Of a stretch of DNA of 64,000 nt, positions 26,369-35,753 are shown piece after piece. The DNA is taken from positions 124,001 through 188,000 of the forward strand of contig NZ_JAAGOB010000004.1 of assembly GCF_010550695.1 (NCBI RefSeq), in the 5' to 3' direction. The position numbers and the translations under genes are program-made. The stretch's first letter is position 1. Each line of letters starts with the position of its first letter. Under the pieces are notes generated by a model that was given only the letters and a program-made list of their open reading frames with translations, was not told the DNA's origin and made no database searches. This DNA comes from Phytoactinopolyspora alkaliphila (lineage in GTDB: Bacteria > Actinomycetota > Actinomycetes > Jiangellales > Jiangellaceae).

Positions 26369-27076
26369 ATGGGCGTTCTTCAGCGCTTCGAGCGACGGCT
26401 TGAGGGGCTCGTCCAGGGCGCATTCACGAAAGCGTTCCGGTCCGAGGTCCAGCCCGTTGAGATCGCCGCGGCCATCCAGCGCGAGCTGGACAACAACGCG
26501 CAGATCGTGACCCGCCAACGCTCGCTGGTCCCCAACACGTTCATCATCGAACTGGGTCCCAACGACCACGACCGGCTGGGACCGTATACGGCCACGCTTT
26601 CCACCGAGCTCGTCGACATGGCCAAAGAGCACGCCGACCTGCAGCACTATGCGTTCACCGGCCCGGTTTCGGTGAACTTCGAACGCCACGAGGACCTGCG
26701 CACCGGCGATTTCCGTGTGCGCAGCCAAGTACGGGCCGGCGTCGACCGGGCGCCTGAGTACGCGCCCCAGCAAGCCGATCCCCGCACGGTCGGGTACCTG
26801 GTGATCAATGGCACGCAGCATCCGGTGGTGCCACCGGGAGCTGTCCTCGGCCGGGGCAGCGAGTGCGACATCCGGATCGACGATCCCGGAATTTCTCGCC
26901 GTCATGTCGAGATCCGCGTGTATCAGAGTGGTCAAGACTCACAGCTCGTGGCTGTCGATCTGGGATCCACTAACGGTACCGTGATCGATGGCGTCCGCGT
27001 CCCGCAGGCACCGGTGACCGACGGCTCTACCATCATGCTGGGTTCAACAGTCGTCCATGTACACAGACGGAGGTGA
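26369..27076 (+). CDS. fhaA: FhaA-like DUF3662/FHA protein
   Basis: 235 residues. The N-terminal ~110 residues are DUF3662 (MGVLQRFERRLEGLVQGAFT), and the C-terminal FHA domain shows GRGSECDIRI, SRRHVEI and STNGT, which bind phosphothreonine. In mycobacteria FhaA regulates peptidoglycan synthesis with PknB and MviN. I chose ATG 26369 because AAGGAGG (26357-26363) is 5 nt upstream; a GTG at 26363 sits inside that RBS. First gene of the cluster. Confidence 0.93.
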   Translation: MGVLQRFERRLEGLVQGAFTKAFRSEVQPVEIAAAIQRELDNNAQIVTRQRSLVPNTFIIELGPNDHDRLGPYTATLSTELVDMAKEHADLQHYAFTGPVSVNFERHEDLRTGDFRVRSQVRAGVDRAPEYAPQQADPRTVGYLVINGTQHPVVPPGAVLGRGSECDIRIDDPGISRRHVEIRVYQSGQDSQLVAVDLGSTNGTVIDGVRVPQAPVTDGSTIMLGSTVVHVHRRR

Positions 27077-27079
27077 GGA

Positions 27080-27547
27080 GTGTCTGAGCTAACCCTGACG
27101 GTGATCAGGCTCGGCTTCCTCGCCGTACTGTGGCTGCTCGTGCTCTCCGTCACGTCGGCGATGCGTGCCGACCTGTTTGGTGTTCGGCCGCCCAAGCCGC
27201 CGAAACAGGCCCGCGGAGCCGCGCGTCAGAATGCCAAGGGCAAGAACGGCAAGGGGCTGCCGTCCCGGGTCGTGATCGTCGAAGGACCGGACACCGGACG
27301 GTCGGCGCCACTTCAGGGTGCACCGGTCACCTTCGGCCGCGGCGACGATTGCACGCTTCCGCTCGCGGACGAGTACATCTCCACCCAGCACGCGCGGCTG
27401 CGCTTCCACGATGGACAGTGGTACGTCGAGGACCTCGGATCGACCAACGGCACCTACGTCGGCAACGAGCGACTCACCCGCAGCATGCCGGTCAATGTCA
27501 AGAGCAGGTTCCGCCTTGGCAAGACCGTCGTCGAGCTGCGGAAGTAG
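27080..27547 (+). CDS. fhaB: FHA-domain protein FhaB/FipA
   Basis: 155 residues. A single membrane helix near the N-terminus (LGFLAVLWLLVLSVTSAM), a basic linker, and an FHA domain (FGRGDDCTLPL, STQHARL, GSTNGTYVG). In actinobacteria it recruits phosphorylated partners at the septum. GTG at 27080 with GGAGG upstream, 3 nt after fhaA. Confidence 0.92.
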   Translation: MSELTLTVIRLGFLAVLWLLVLSVTSAMRADLFGVRPPKPPKQARGAARQNAKGKNGKGLPSRVVIVEGPDTGRSAPLQGAPVTFGRGDDCTLPLADEYISTQHARLRFHDGQWYVEDLGSTNGTYVGNERLTRSMPVNVKSRFRLGKTVVELRK

Positions 27548-27553
27548 GCACTG

Positions 27554-29026
27554 ATGCCGTTGACGCTCCATTACGTTGCCCGCTCGGACGTCGGTCTCAT
27601 CCGTGAGGGCAATGAAGACTCCGGCTATGCCGGTCCGTACCTGCTGGTGGTCGCAGACGGGATGGGTGGGCACGCCGCCGGCGAGGTGGCCAGCCAGGCC
27701 GCCATCGAAGAGCTGGTCCAGGCCGAGCAGGACCTCAGGCACGAGGACCCGCTGGAGGCGCTGGGCTCGGCGATCCAGGCCGCGAACAACCGGATTCGCA
27801 GCCTCATCGCCGACGACCCGTCCCGCGAGGGCATGGGCACCACGGTCACGGCGCTCCTGTGGACCGGCAGCACGCTGTGCATGGGACACATCGGAGATTC
27901 GCGGGCGTACCTCCTGCGTGAGGGCGTCATCAGGCAGCTGTCCCATGACCACACCTTCGTCCAGTCGCTGGTCGACGAAGGCCGTATCACCCTCGAGGAA
28001 GCCGGTGTACATCCCGCCCGCTCACTCATCCTCAAGGCCCTGCAGGGCCAGGGACCCGTCGAGCCGGATCTACTGGCTGTCGACATTCATCCGGGGGACC
28101 GCCTTCTCGTGTGCAGCGACGGCCTTTCCGGCGTGGTCTCCGACGACACGCTGGCAGAGACCCTGAGCTCGATCGACGGGCTGGACGACGCGGCGGACGA
28201 ACTCATTCGCCTTGCTCTGGCGGCTGGTGCGCCGGACAACGTCACGCTGATCGTGGCCGACGTCGTGGAGTCGGCTACCCCTCCGTCCGGCGACGACACC
28301 GTCGAGGCCTTTCTCGTGGGAGCCGCCGCCGGCGATCACCCGCCTGCCAAGGAACGGCCACATCGGCGCCGGCCCACCGCGGCGTTGCGTGTACTGCTGG
28401 GCGGCGAGGAGAAACCCCCGGACCCCGAGGACCTGGAGGCTCTCCGATACGCACCGCGCCCGCCACGGCGGTACCGCTGGGTGCGTCGCATCGCCCTGCT
28501 CGTCGTCCTCGCGCTGGTGGCCTGGGGGGCGCTGAGCCTGGCCAACGGCTGGATCCGCTCGCAGTACTACGTCGGGCACAGCGCCGGCGAGGTCGCCATC
28601 TTCCAGGGCCTCAGCCAGGAGGTCGGCCCGATCCGGCTGTCCGAACTGTATGACGTTCCAGGCGGCCTGCCCGTGGATTCGCTGCCGACGCTGTACAAGA
28701 ACCAGGTGGAGTCCACCATTGCCGCGGACGACGTCGGCGACGCGGAGGAGATTGTCGCGACGCTGCGCCGCCAGGCTTGCCGGGCTGCCGAAGGGAACCG
28801 GCCCGATCCGGCACCCGCCGATGAACCCACCACCGACCCGACCGCGGATCCCGAGCCCACGAGCCCACGCGGCACGGTCGAGCCTACGGCCGCCGCCACA
28901 GACGCGGCGTCGGCACGCGGCACACGGCCCCGCACCGACGAGACACCCGCGGGTGAACCGGGTAGCGCCGGCGCCGGGGAGTGGGTTTCATCAGCCGCCA
29001 CCCTGGATTGCACGGGGGAGGGTTGA
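27554..29026 (+). CDS. pstP: PP2C-type Ser/Thr phosphatase
   Basis: 490 residues. PPM/PP2C catalytic domain at 1-~240 with metal-binding motifs REGNEDSGYAG, ADGMGGHAAGEVAS, GDSRAYLLR and GAPDNVTLIVADV. A membrane helix (RIALLVVLALVAWGALSLANGWI, about 315-337) precedes an extracellular domain and a Pro/Thr-rich tail. It reverses PknB phosphorylation. The stop overlaps the next ATG by one base (TGATG at 29024). Confidence 0.95.
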   Translation: MPLTLHYVARSDVGLIREGNEDSGYAGPYLLVVADGMGGHAAGEVASQAAIEELVQAEQDLRHEDPLEALGSAIQAANNRIRSLIADDPSREGMGTTVTALLWTGSTLCMGHIGDSRAYLLREGVIRQLSHDHTFVQSLVDEGRITLEEAGVHPARSLILKALQGQGPVEPDLLAVDIHPGDRLLVCSDGLSGVVSDDTLAETLSSIDGLDDAADELIRLALAAGAPDNVTLIVADVVESATPPSGDDTVEAFLVGAAAGDHPPAKERPHRRRPTAALRVLLGGEEKPPDPEDLEALRYAPRPPRRYRWVRRIALLVVLALVAWGALSLANGWIRSQYYVGHSAGEVAIFQGLSQEVGPIRLSELYDVPGGLPVDSLPTLYKNQVESTIAADDVGDAEEIVATLRRQACRAAEGNRPDPAPADEPTTDPTADPEPTSPRGTVEPTAAATDAASARGTRPRTDETPAGEPGSAGAGEWVSSAATLDCTGEG

Positions 29027-30414
29027 TGAGTCTCGACCAGAGCCGGCATCGGGCCGAGTCCGCGAATGAGATCACCGTCGTCCCCCGCCGAGGTCGCGGC
29101 ACCGAACTGATCCTCCTCATCTTCGCCGTCGGCATCGCCACGTTCGCGTACGTGAACGTCGACCTGGGCGCACTGGGAGAGGTGCCGCCCAACGCGATGG
29201 CCTATCTCGGCGGGTTCTCCGCGGTGGCGGGCGTCGCCCACATCGTCATCCGAATCCGGGCGCCATACGCCGATCCGGTGATCCTGCCGATCGTCGTCAC
29301 TCTCTGCGGGCTCGGTCTGGCGATGATCCACCGGCTCGATCTCGCGGACGACACGTCCCGGGCCACGGTCCAGCTGACCTGGATGCTCGTCGGGGCGTCG
29401 TTGTTCATCGCGGTCTTGTTCCTGCTTCGCGACCATCGAGTCCTGGCCCGCTACCCCTACCTGGCCGGGCTGACCGGACTGATCCTGCTGATCTTGCCGT
29501 TGCTACCGGTGATCGGTCACTCGATCCGCGGCGCGCAGATCTGGATCAAGGTGGGCGGGATGACGTTCCAGCCCGGTGAAGCTGCGAAGATCGTTCTGAT
29601 CATCGCCTTCGCCGGGTTCCTGGTCCAGACACGGGAGGCTCTGGCGCTGGCCGGCCGGCGTTTCCTCGGGGTGGATCTCCCGCGGCCACGCGATCTGGGC
29701 CCCATTCTCATCGTGTGGGTGGCCGGACTCGGCATCCTCACCGTGCAGAACGACCTCGGGCCGTCCATCCTGCTCTTCGGCAGCTTCGTGCTGTTGATCT
29801 ACATCGCCACCGAGCGCATCTCCTGGGTCATCCTGGGCCTGCTGCTCATCGCGGTGGGCGCCTACGCCGCGTACCGGGTGGTCGGGCACGTCCAAACGCG
29901 TTTCGACCTCTGGCTCGACCCGTTCATCGATCCGACCGGGCAAATCGCGCAGTCCCTGTTCGGACTCGCTTACGGCGGCACCCTCGGGACGGGACTCGGT
30001 CAAGGCCACCCGAACATGATCCCGATCGCGGAGAGCGACTTCATCGGCGCGGCCCTCGGCGAAGAACTCGGCCTGGCCGGGCTGACCGCCATCATCCTCC
30101 TCTACGCCCTGCTGGTGTCGCGAGGCCTCCGAGCGGCCCTGGTGATGCGTGATCCATTCGGCAAGCTGCTGGCGGCCGGACTGGCCAGCGCGCTCATGCT
30201 CCAGGTCTTCGTCGTCATCGGAGGCGTCACGAAGCTCATCCCGCTGTCCGGGCTCACCACGCCGTTCCTCTCGCTCGGCGGTTCGTCGCTGGTGATGAAC
30301 TGGGTGCTGGTGGCGCTGCTGATCAAGCTGTCCGACGCCGCCCGGCGGCCTGCGCCCACCGAGGCGCCCTCCTACACCGACGACGCCACCACTCAGGTGG
30401 TGAAGCTGCGATGA
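29026..30414 (+). CDS. FtsW/RodA/SpoVE-type glycosyltransferase
   Basis: 462 residues with about ten to twelve helices. SEDS family conserved patches are present: FQPGEAAKIVLIIAFA, NDLGPSILLFGSFV, GLGQGHPNMIPIAESDFIGAALGEELG and VTKLIPLSGLTTPFLSLGGSSL. SEDS proteins polymerise lipid II into glycan strands with a class B PBP. Its place before pbpA suggests RodA-type elongation, but division (FtsW) cannot be excluded. ATG at 29026 follows GGGGGAGGG. Confidence 0.93.
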   Translation: MSLDQSRHRAESANEITVVPRRGRGTELILLIFAVGIATFAYVNVDLGALGEVPPNAMAYLGGFSAVAGVAHIVIRIRAPYADPVILPIVVTLCGLGLAMIHRLDLADDTSRATVQLTWMLVGASLFIAVLFLLRDHRVLARYPYLAGLTGLILLILPLLPVIGHSIRGAQIWIKVGGMTFQPGEAAKIVLIIAFAGFLVQTREALALAGRRFLGVDLPRPRDLGPILIVWVAGLGILTVQNDLGPSILLFGSFVLLIYIATERISWVILGLLLIAVGAYAAYRVVGHVQTRFDLWLDPFIDPTGQIAQSLFGLAYGGTLGTGLGQGHPNMIPIAESDFIGAALGEELGLAGLTAIILLYALLVSRGLRAALVMRDPFGKLLAAGLASALMLQVFVVIGGVTKLIPLSGLTTPFLSLGGSSLVMNWVLVALLIKLSDAARRPAPTEAPSYTDDATTQVVKLR

Positions 30415-31874
30415 ACTCTCCGATCCGCAGAGTGTCGGCCGGATGCCTGCTTCTGGTTCTGGCCTTGCTGGTGAACGTCACCTATATCCAGGCGTTCTGG
30501 GCGGACGACCTCAACTCTCGCCAGGACAATCGTCGCGTCATCATCTCCGAGTACGCGCGCGAGCGAGGCCCCATCCTCGCCGCCGACGACACCCCGATCG
30601 CCATCTCCCGCGAGGTGGGCGGCGAGTTCGAATACCTTCGTGAGTATCCCGAGGGACCGCTGTACGCGCCGGTCACGGGGTACTACTCGTACCAGTATCA
30701 GCGTTCGGCGATCGAGCGGGCGCAGAACGACATCCTCGCCGGGGACGACGACCGATTGTTCGTCCGGCGCCTGATCGACCTGGTGACCGGCGAGGAGCCG
30801 CGGGGCGGCGCCGTCAAGGTCACCATCGACCCGGATGCGCAGCAAGCCGCCTACGACGGGCTGGGCAACTTCAAGGGCGCGGTCGTGGCGATCGACGTGC
30901 GCACCGGTGCCATCCTGGCGATGGTCAGCACGCCATCCTACGATCCCAATCCTCTCGCCAGCCACTCCGTCAGCGAGCAGATGGAGCACTGGCAGGAGCT
31001 TCGCGACGACGAGGACCGGCCGGACCGCAACCGTGCGATCGCCGAGACGCTCCCGCCCGGTTCGGTGTTCAAACTGGTGACGGCTGCGGCAGCGCTGGAG
31101 TCCGGTGAGTACACCGCGGATTCGGTCATTCCAGGGCCTGCAGAGTACGACCTGCCGCTGTCGGAGCGGACCCTGCCGAATCAGAGCGGACAGGCGTGCG
31201 GGAGTAACAACGAGACCACACTCACCAATGCGCTGCGCATCTCCTGCAATACCGCGTTCGCCTACCTGGGCGAGGAGCTCGGCGACGAGGCGCTGCGTGA
31301 TCAGGCGCAGCGATTCGGCTTCAACGCCCAGCCGCTGACCAACAATGACATGAACGCGGCCACCAGCCGGTTCCCGGACGAGCTCGATGCGCCGCAGACG
31401 GTGCTGTCAGCCATCGGCCAGTACGACGTCCGCGCCACCCCGTTGCAGATCGCAATGGTTTCCGCGGCAATCGCCAACGACGGCGTGCTCATGGAGCCCT
31501 ACCTCGTGGACGAGCTTCGCGCTCCAGACCTGGTCTCCACGATCGAGCAGACGGAACCGGAGGAGGCCTCCCGGGCGATCTCCAACGACACCGCCCGGCA
31601 GCTTACCGAGATGATGGTCGACGTCGTGGAGAACGGCACCGGCTCCAACGCGCAGATCCCTGGAATGCAGGTCGCCGGCAAGACCGGCACGGCGCAGAGT
31701 TCGCCGGACCGGCCCCCTTATGCCTGGTTCACCTCCTTCGCTCCCGCCGACGAGCCGCGCGTGGCCGTCGCCGTCGTGATCGAGGAGGCACCCGATACCG
31801 CCCGCAGCGACATCGGCGGTGGCCGGCTGGCCGCACCGATCGCTCGAGCCGTCATGGAGGCGGTGCTGAGCTGA
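30411..31874 (+). CDS. pbpA: Penicillin-binding protein 2-like transpeptidase
   Basis: 487 residues. An N-terminal membrane helix (9-29), a non-catalytic domain, and a transpeptidase domain with S218-x-x-K221 (PGSVFKL), S278-x-N280 (ISCNTAF) and K424-T-G (AGKTGTAQ), all intact. It crosslinks peptidoglycan as the partner of the SEDS protein next door; ATGA overlap couples translation. Confidence 0.95.
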   Translation: MNSPIRRVSAGCLLLVLALLVNVTYIQAFWADDLNSRQDNRRVIISEYARERGPILAADDTPIAISREVGGEFEYLREYPEGPLYAPVTGYYSYQYQRSAIERAQNDILAGDDDRLFVRRLIDLVTGEEPRGGAVKVTIDPDAQQAAYDGLGNFKGAVVAIDVRTGAILAMVSTPSYDPNPLASHSVSEQMEHWQELRDDEDRPDRNRAIAETLPPGSVFKLVTAAAALESGEYTADSVIPGPAEYDLPLSERTLPNQSGQACGSNNETTLTNALRISCNTAFAYLGEELGDEALRDQAQRFGFNAQPLTNNDMNAATSRFPDELDAPQTVLSAIGQYDVRATPLQIAMVSAAIANDGVLMEPYLVDELRAPDLVSTIEQTEPEEASRAISNDTARQLTEMMVDVVENGTGSNAQIPGMQVAGKTGTAQSSPDRPPYAWFTSFAPADEPRVAVAVVIEEAPDTARSDIGGGRLAAPIARAVMEAVLS

Positions 31875-31983
31875 TGACCGTACTGTCTCAATTGCCGAAC
31901 AGATGTCACGGACCCGGCAGCGTCGAGCATGCTATAGCCGGTACCGTTCGCGTGCGCGACGGACACATGAGAAAGGGCCCACG

Positions 31984-33840
31984 ATGAGCGAGCCGCAACT
32001 CCTCGGTGATCGCTATGAGCTCGGCGAGGTAATCGGCCGTGGCGGCATGGCCGAGGTACGACGAGGGCGTGACTTGCGCCTCGGTCGTATCGTCGCGCTC
32101 AAGATGCTTCGCGTCGATCACGCCGCGGACACCACGTTCCAGGCACGTTTCCGGCGGGAGGCACAGTCGTCGGCATCGCTGAATCACCGCAATATCGTCG
32201 CCGTCTACGACACCGGCGAGGATATGGTCGACGGCCACCGCATCCCGTACATCGTCATGGAGTACGTGGAGGGCCAGACGCTGCGCGAGATGATCCGCGA
32301 CCGGGCCCGGTTCACGCCGGAACGCTCCATCGAGGTAATGGCGGCGATGCTCGACGCGCTGGAGTACAGCCACCGCGCCGGAATCGTGCACCGTGACATC
32401 AAGCCGGGCAACATCATGATCACCACCGCCGGCGAGGTGAAGGTGATGGACTTCGGCATCGCCCGGTCCCTCGCCGAGACGGGCATGGCGCTGACGCAGA
32501 CCGCCGCCGTGGTAGGTACTGCCCAGTACATCTCGCCTGAGCAGGCGCGCGGTGAACAGGCCGACGCGCGCAGCGACCTCTACGCATGCGGCTGCGTCAT
32601 GTACGAGCTGCTGACCGGACGCCCGCCCTTCATCGGCGAGTCCCTGGTATCGGTGGCGGTGTCCCACGTGCGCGAGCACGCCACACCGCCGTCGGGCCTG
32701 GATCCGTCGATTCCGCCGGAGCTGGACGCCATCGTGATGAAGGCGCTGGCGAAGGGGCGAGAGGAGCGCTACCAGAGCGCTTACGAGATGCGGGCCGACC
32801 TTCAGCGCGCCGCCGCCGGCCTCCCCGTGGCCGCCTATGCGGATACGTCGGCCGCGACGCAGCTGATGGGCGCGGCCGGTGCTCCCGCCTACGACGACAC
32901 CCACATGCTCGACGACGACACCCTCACCGGCGACGAGGAGGACGAGGACGACGAGCCGAAGGGGGTCAGCTGGTGGGCCGTGGCCTTGGGGTCGCTCGCC
33001 GTCCTGGGCATCGCGGGAATCATCGGCTTCCTGGTATTCAACAGAGACAGTGGCGTCCAGCAGGTCACGGTTCCCACGTTGATGGAGCTCAGTCAGCAGG
33101 AGGCCGTCGAGCTACTGGAGAGCCGCAACCTGGTCCCTGATCCACAGACCCGGGAGACCGACAATCCGGACGAGGTCGGCAACGTGGTGAGCCAGAACCC
33201 GCCGCCCAACACCCAGGTGGAGGAGGGGTCCGAGGTCACCATCGTCGTAGGCGTCGAGCCGGACATGGTGGCGGTGCCGTCCGTCGTCGGCCGCCCGCAG
33301 GAGCAGGCAGAGGAGATGATCGAGGCCGCCGGGCTCAGTCTGGGCAGCCTCGACCGCCGCAACAGCGACGAAGAAGCGGGCATTGTCCTGGAGACAAGCC
33401 CTGCGGGCGGTGAGTCGGTCGAGCCCGGTACCACCGTGAACCTGGTGATCTCCACCGGCCAGCAAACCGTCGAGGTGCCCGACCTCGAGGGCATGAGCCG
33501 GATCAGCGCCGAGAGCGAGCTGGCGAGGCTGGGCCTCAACGCGGATCCGCGCGGAGAAGTGACGGGCGACATGCCTGCCGACCAGGTCTTCCAGCAGAGC
33601 CCGGAGCCGGGCGCCGAGGTCAACGAGGGATTCACGGTCACCTTCTGGTACGCCATCGAGCCGGAGGAAGAGCCCGAAGATCCCGATCCCACCGACAACG
33701 AGACCGACGAGCCGACGGACGATCCCACGGATCCGGGCGACGAGGACGGCTGGGATGACGGCAACGACGGTAACGACGGCAATGAAGGCAACGAAGGCAA
33801 CGAAGGTAACGAGGAGGAGGGCGGCCTTCTCGGCGGCTGA
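31984..33840 (+). CDS. pknB: Ser/Thr protein kinase with PASTA domains
   Basis: 618 residues. Kinase domain 1-~275: GRGGMAEV, Lys40, HRDIKPGN (Asp138), DFG (Asp156). An acidic juxtamembrane stretch and a membrane helix (~330-352) follow. Three extracellular PASTA repeats (from ~358, ~425, ~492) sense peptidoglycan fragments or lipid II. The tail is acidic then a Gly-Asn-Asp/Glu repeat. Mycobacterial PknB has four PASTA. ATG at 31984; a 109-nt gap after pbpA may hold its own promoter. No pknA precedes it. Confidence 0.96.
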   Translation: MSEPQLLGDRYELGEVIGRGGMAEVRRGRDLRLGRIVALKMLRVDHAADTTFQARFRREAQSSASLNHRNIVAVYDTGEDMVDGHRIPYIVMEYVEGQTLREMIRDRARFTPERSIEVMAAMLDALEYSHRAGIVHRDIKPGNIMITTAGEVKVMDFGIARSLAETGMALTQTAAVVGTAQYISPEQARGEQADARSDLYACGCVMYELLTGRPPFIGESLVSVAVSHVREHATPPSGLDPSIPPELDAIVMKALAKGREERYQSAYEMRADLQRAAAGLPVAAYADTSAATQLMGAAGAPAYDDTHMLDDDTLTGDEEDEDDEPKGVSWWAVALGSLAVLGIAGIIGFLVFNRDSGVQQVTVPTLMELSQQEAVELLESRNLVPDPQTRETDNPDEVGNVVSQNPPPNTQVEEGSEVTIVVGVEPDMVAVPSVVGRPQEQAEEMIEAAGLSLGSLDRRNSDEEAGIVLETSPAGGESVEPGTTVNLVISTGQQTVEVPDLEGMSRISAESELARLGLNADPRGEVTGDMPADQVFQQSPEPGAEVNEGFTVTFWYAIEPEEEPEDPDPTDNETDEPTDDPTDPGDEDGWDDGNDGNDGNEGNEGNEGNEEEGGLLGG

Positions 33841-33862
33841 CCACGGCCGTACGTGAGACACG

Positions 33863-33898
33863 AACGGGCGGGATCCGGTCAGCCGGATCCCGCCCGTT
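33863..33898. terminator. Bidirectional terminator between pknB and pabA
   Basis: A perfect 16-bp stem (AACGGGCGGGATCCGG with its complement) around TCAG, between the convergent pknB (+) and pabA (-) stops. TTG follows, not a poly-T run. Confidence 0.85.
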
Positions 33899-33924
33899 GT
33901 CCGTTGGTCAGCTTCGCGCAGAGA

Positions 33925-34542
33925 TCACCGCGACACGACCGGAGCAAGGCCCGCCGACCGCTCGACCGCGCCAGAGTCCCCACAGGCGACGAGCCAGTTG
34001 GCAAGCATCCGGTGTCCGCTCTCGGTCAGCACCGACTCAGGGTGGAACTGCACACCTTCGACGGGCAGCTCCCGGTGCCTGGCGCCCATGATGACGCCGT
34101 TGTCGGTCCACGCCGTCACCTCCAGCTCGCCGGGCATGGTGCTGGGCTCGATGGCGAGGGAGTGGTAGCGCGTGGCGGTGAACGGATCGGTGAGGCCGTC
34201 CATGACGCCTGCTCCCGCGTGATGGACTCGGCTGGTCTTGCCGTGCAGCAGCTCCGGCGCACGGTTCACTGTCGCTCCGTACGCGACACTGATCGCCTGG
34301 AGTCCTAAGCAGACACCGAAGATGGGGATCTGGCCGGCGTGCTCGCGGATCAGCGGTACACAGACTCCGGCTCGCTCCGGAGTGCCGGGCCCGGGAGAGA
34401 GAAGAACGCCGTCGTAGCCGGCGAGCTCGCCGACCTCGTCGTTGCGGCGGACCACACACTCGGCCCCGAGCTGTTGTAGGTACTGGACGAGGTTGAAGAC
34501 GAAGCTGTCGTAATTGTCGACGACCAGGATGCGCCGGCTCAT
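33925..34542 (-). CDS. pabA: Aminodeoxychorismate/anthranilate synthase component II
   Basis: 205 residues, class I glutamine amidotransferase. Catalytic Cys in FGVCLGLQAI and His-x-Glu in VQFHPESVLTE; the N-terminus ILVVDNYDSFVFNLVQYL is typical. It delivers ammonia to PabB or TrpE. The position by pknB matches the mycobacterial and Streptomyces pabA. The component I gene is not in this window. The start ATG at 34542 overlaps the DUF881 stop by 4 nt. Confidence 0.93.
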   Translation of the reverse strand: MSRRILVVDNYDSFVFNLVQYLQQLGAECVVRRNDEVGELAGYDGVLLSPGPGTPERAGVCVPLIREHAGQIPIFGVCLGLQAISVAYGATVNRAPELLHGKTSRVHHAGAGVMDGLTDPFTATRYHSLAIEPSTMPGELEVTAWTDNGVIMGARHRELPVEGVQFHPESVLTESGHRMLANWLVACGDSGAVERSAGLAPVVSR

Positions 34543-35264
34543 GACCGCGAGCCCGAGAGCGAGGAGCCTTCGTAGGCCGGCATCGTGATCGTCTCCTTCA
34601 GTTCGAGCTCGTAGCCGAGACCGATCTCCTCGGCGGCCGCGCGATACCACTGCACCGACTCCGACGTGTTCAGCGCGGCCTGCATGGCTTCTGCGTCGCC
34701 GATGGCGGAGATCTGGTACGGCGGGGAGTACTTCCGACCCTCGAGCAGCAGCACCGAGCCGACACATCGGACGGTGCTACCCGCGCCGATACGCTGGTCC
34801 ATCACCATCATGGCCTCCGCCCCGCCGGCCCACAGCGCGTTCATGACACCTTCGAGGTCCTGCTGATGCACGATGTAATCCTCGATGTGGGTGTTCGGTG
34901 CGAGGTCCTGGCCAGGCCTGGGTGCGTCGTCCAAGGTCACGGTGAGGCCTTGTCCCTCTACCGGGGTCATGCCCACGCTCGGCCGCAAGGACTCGATCTC
35001 CTCCTGGATCCCTTTGGTCTCGTGGTCCCCACGACTGGAAGTGAGACTGTCGACGTCGGCCTTGAGGTCTTCGACCTGCGCGGCCAGTTCCTGTACGCGC
35101 CGCTCTTCCGCGCGCACGAGGTCCGGCATGCCCAGCAGGTCGCTGCCGCGCAGGTCAGTACCTCCGGACGTCTTGGCGCTGATCACCAGGAGCATGCCAC
35201 ACAACGCCAGGACCAGTGGTGCCGCCACCTTCCAGCCGCGGCCCCGGGCCGCTGGTTCAGACAT
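34539..35264 (-). CDS. DUF881 family membrane protein
   Basis: 241 residues. An N-terminal membrane helix (~11-30, WKVAAPLVLALCGMLLVISA), then a coiled coil (VRAEERRVQELAAQVEDLKADVDSLT) and the DUF881 domain (GQGLTVTLDDAPRP, VHQQDLEGVMNALWAGGAEAM, YQISAIGDAEAMQAAL). Members are common near crgA/pknB and in the division cluster; the role is unclear. ATG at 35264 with GGAGGT upstream; divergent from crgA. Confidence 0.88.
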   Translation of the reverse strand: MSEPAARGRGWKVAAPLVLALCGMLLVISAKTSGGTDLRGSDLLGMPDLVRAEERRVQELAAQVEDLKADVDSLTSSRGDHETKGIQEEIESLRPSVGMTPVEGQGLTVTLDDAPRPGQDLAPNTHIEDYIVHQQDLEGVMNALWAGGAEAMMVMDQRIGAGSTVRCVGSVLLLEGRKYSPPYQISAIGDAEAMQAALNTSESVQWYRAAAEEIGLGYELELKETITMPAYEGSSLSGSRS

Positions 35265-35377
35265 CGCAGACACCTCCCCGCGGTCGATATACGTGTTGGG
35301 CGTACGAACCACTACGCTATCCGAGCGCAATGATGACAGAAAACCGCACCAATACCACTCACAGGAGAGGATCGACC

Positions 35378-35632
35378 GTGCCGAAGTCGCGCCGCCGCAA
35401 GAAGGATGACTCCCCAGCACAGGAGCCACGTGAGGCCCGCGACCCGGGTGTCTCCGGTCGCTGGGTGGTTCCCACCATGCTCACGCTCCTGATCCTGGGG
35501 CTGGTGTGGATTGTCGCCTACTACCTGCTCCGTGAAGAGATACCTTTCATGGACTCGATCGGAGGATGGAATCTGGTCATCGGCATGGGGCTGATCACGG
35601 GCGGGTTCATCACAGCGACCCAGTGGAAGTGA
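35378..35632 (+). CDS. crgA: Cell division protein CrgA
   Basis: 84 residues with two membrane helices (~36-53 and ~63-80), as in all CrgA proteins. It begins PKSRRRKKDDSP. CrgA coordinates FtsZ-ring stability and septal peptidoglycan enzymes in actinobacteria. The GTG at 35378 has AGGAGAGG seven nt upstream; longer frames are not conserved. Confidence 0.94.
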   Translation: MPKSRRRKKDDSPAQEPREARDPGVSGRWVVPTMLTLLILGLVWIVAYYLLREEIPFMDSIGGWNLVIGMGLITGGFITATQWK

Positions 35633-35715
35633 GACCGGCGCCGCGCGCATCATCAAGCCGCCGGGCGTCCAGCCGAACCCGGTTTCAGCGAGGAGCCGAC
35701 CTCGCACTCCGGCCA

Positions 35716-35746
35716 AAGGGCCCGTCACCGACGGTGACGGGCCCTT
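35716..35746. terminator. Terminator hairpin after crgA
   Basis: A perfect 15-bp stem, AAGGGCCCGTCACCG and its complement around a single A, 84 nt after crgA. It lies between the convergent crgA and rhomboid genes and directly precedes the DnaA-box cluster. Confidence 0.85.
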
Positions 35747-35753
35747 GCTGTGC

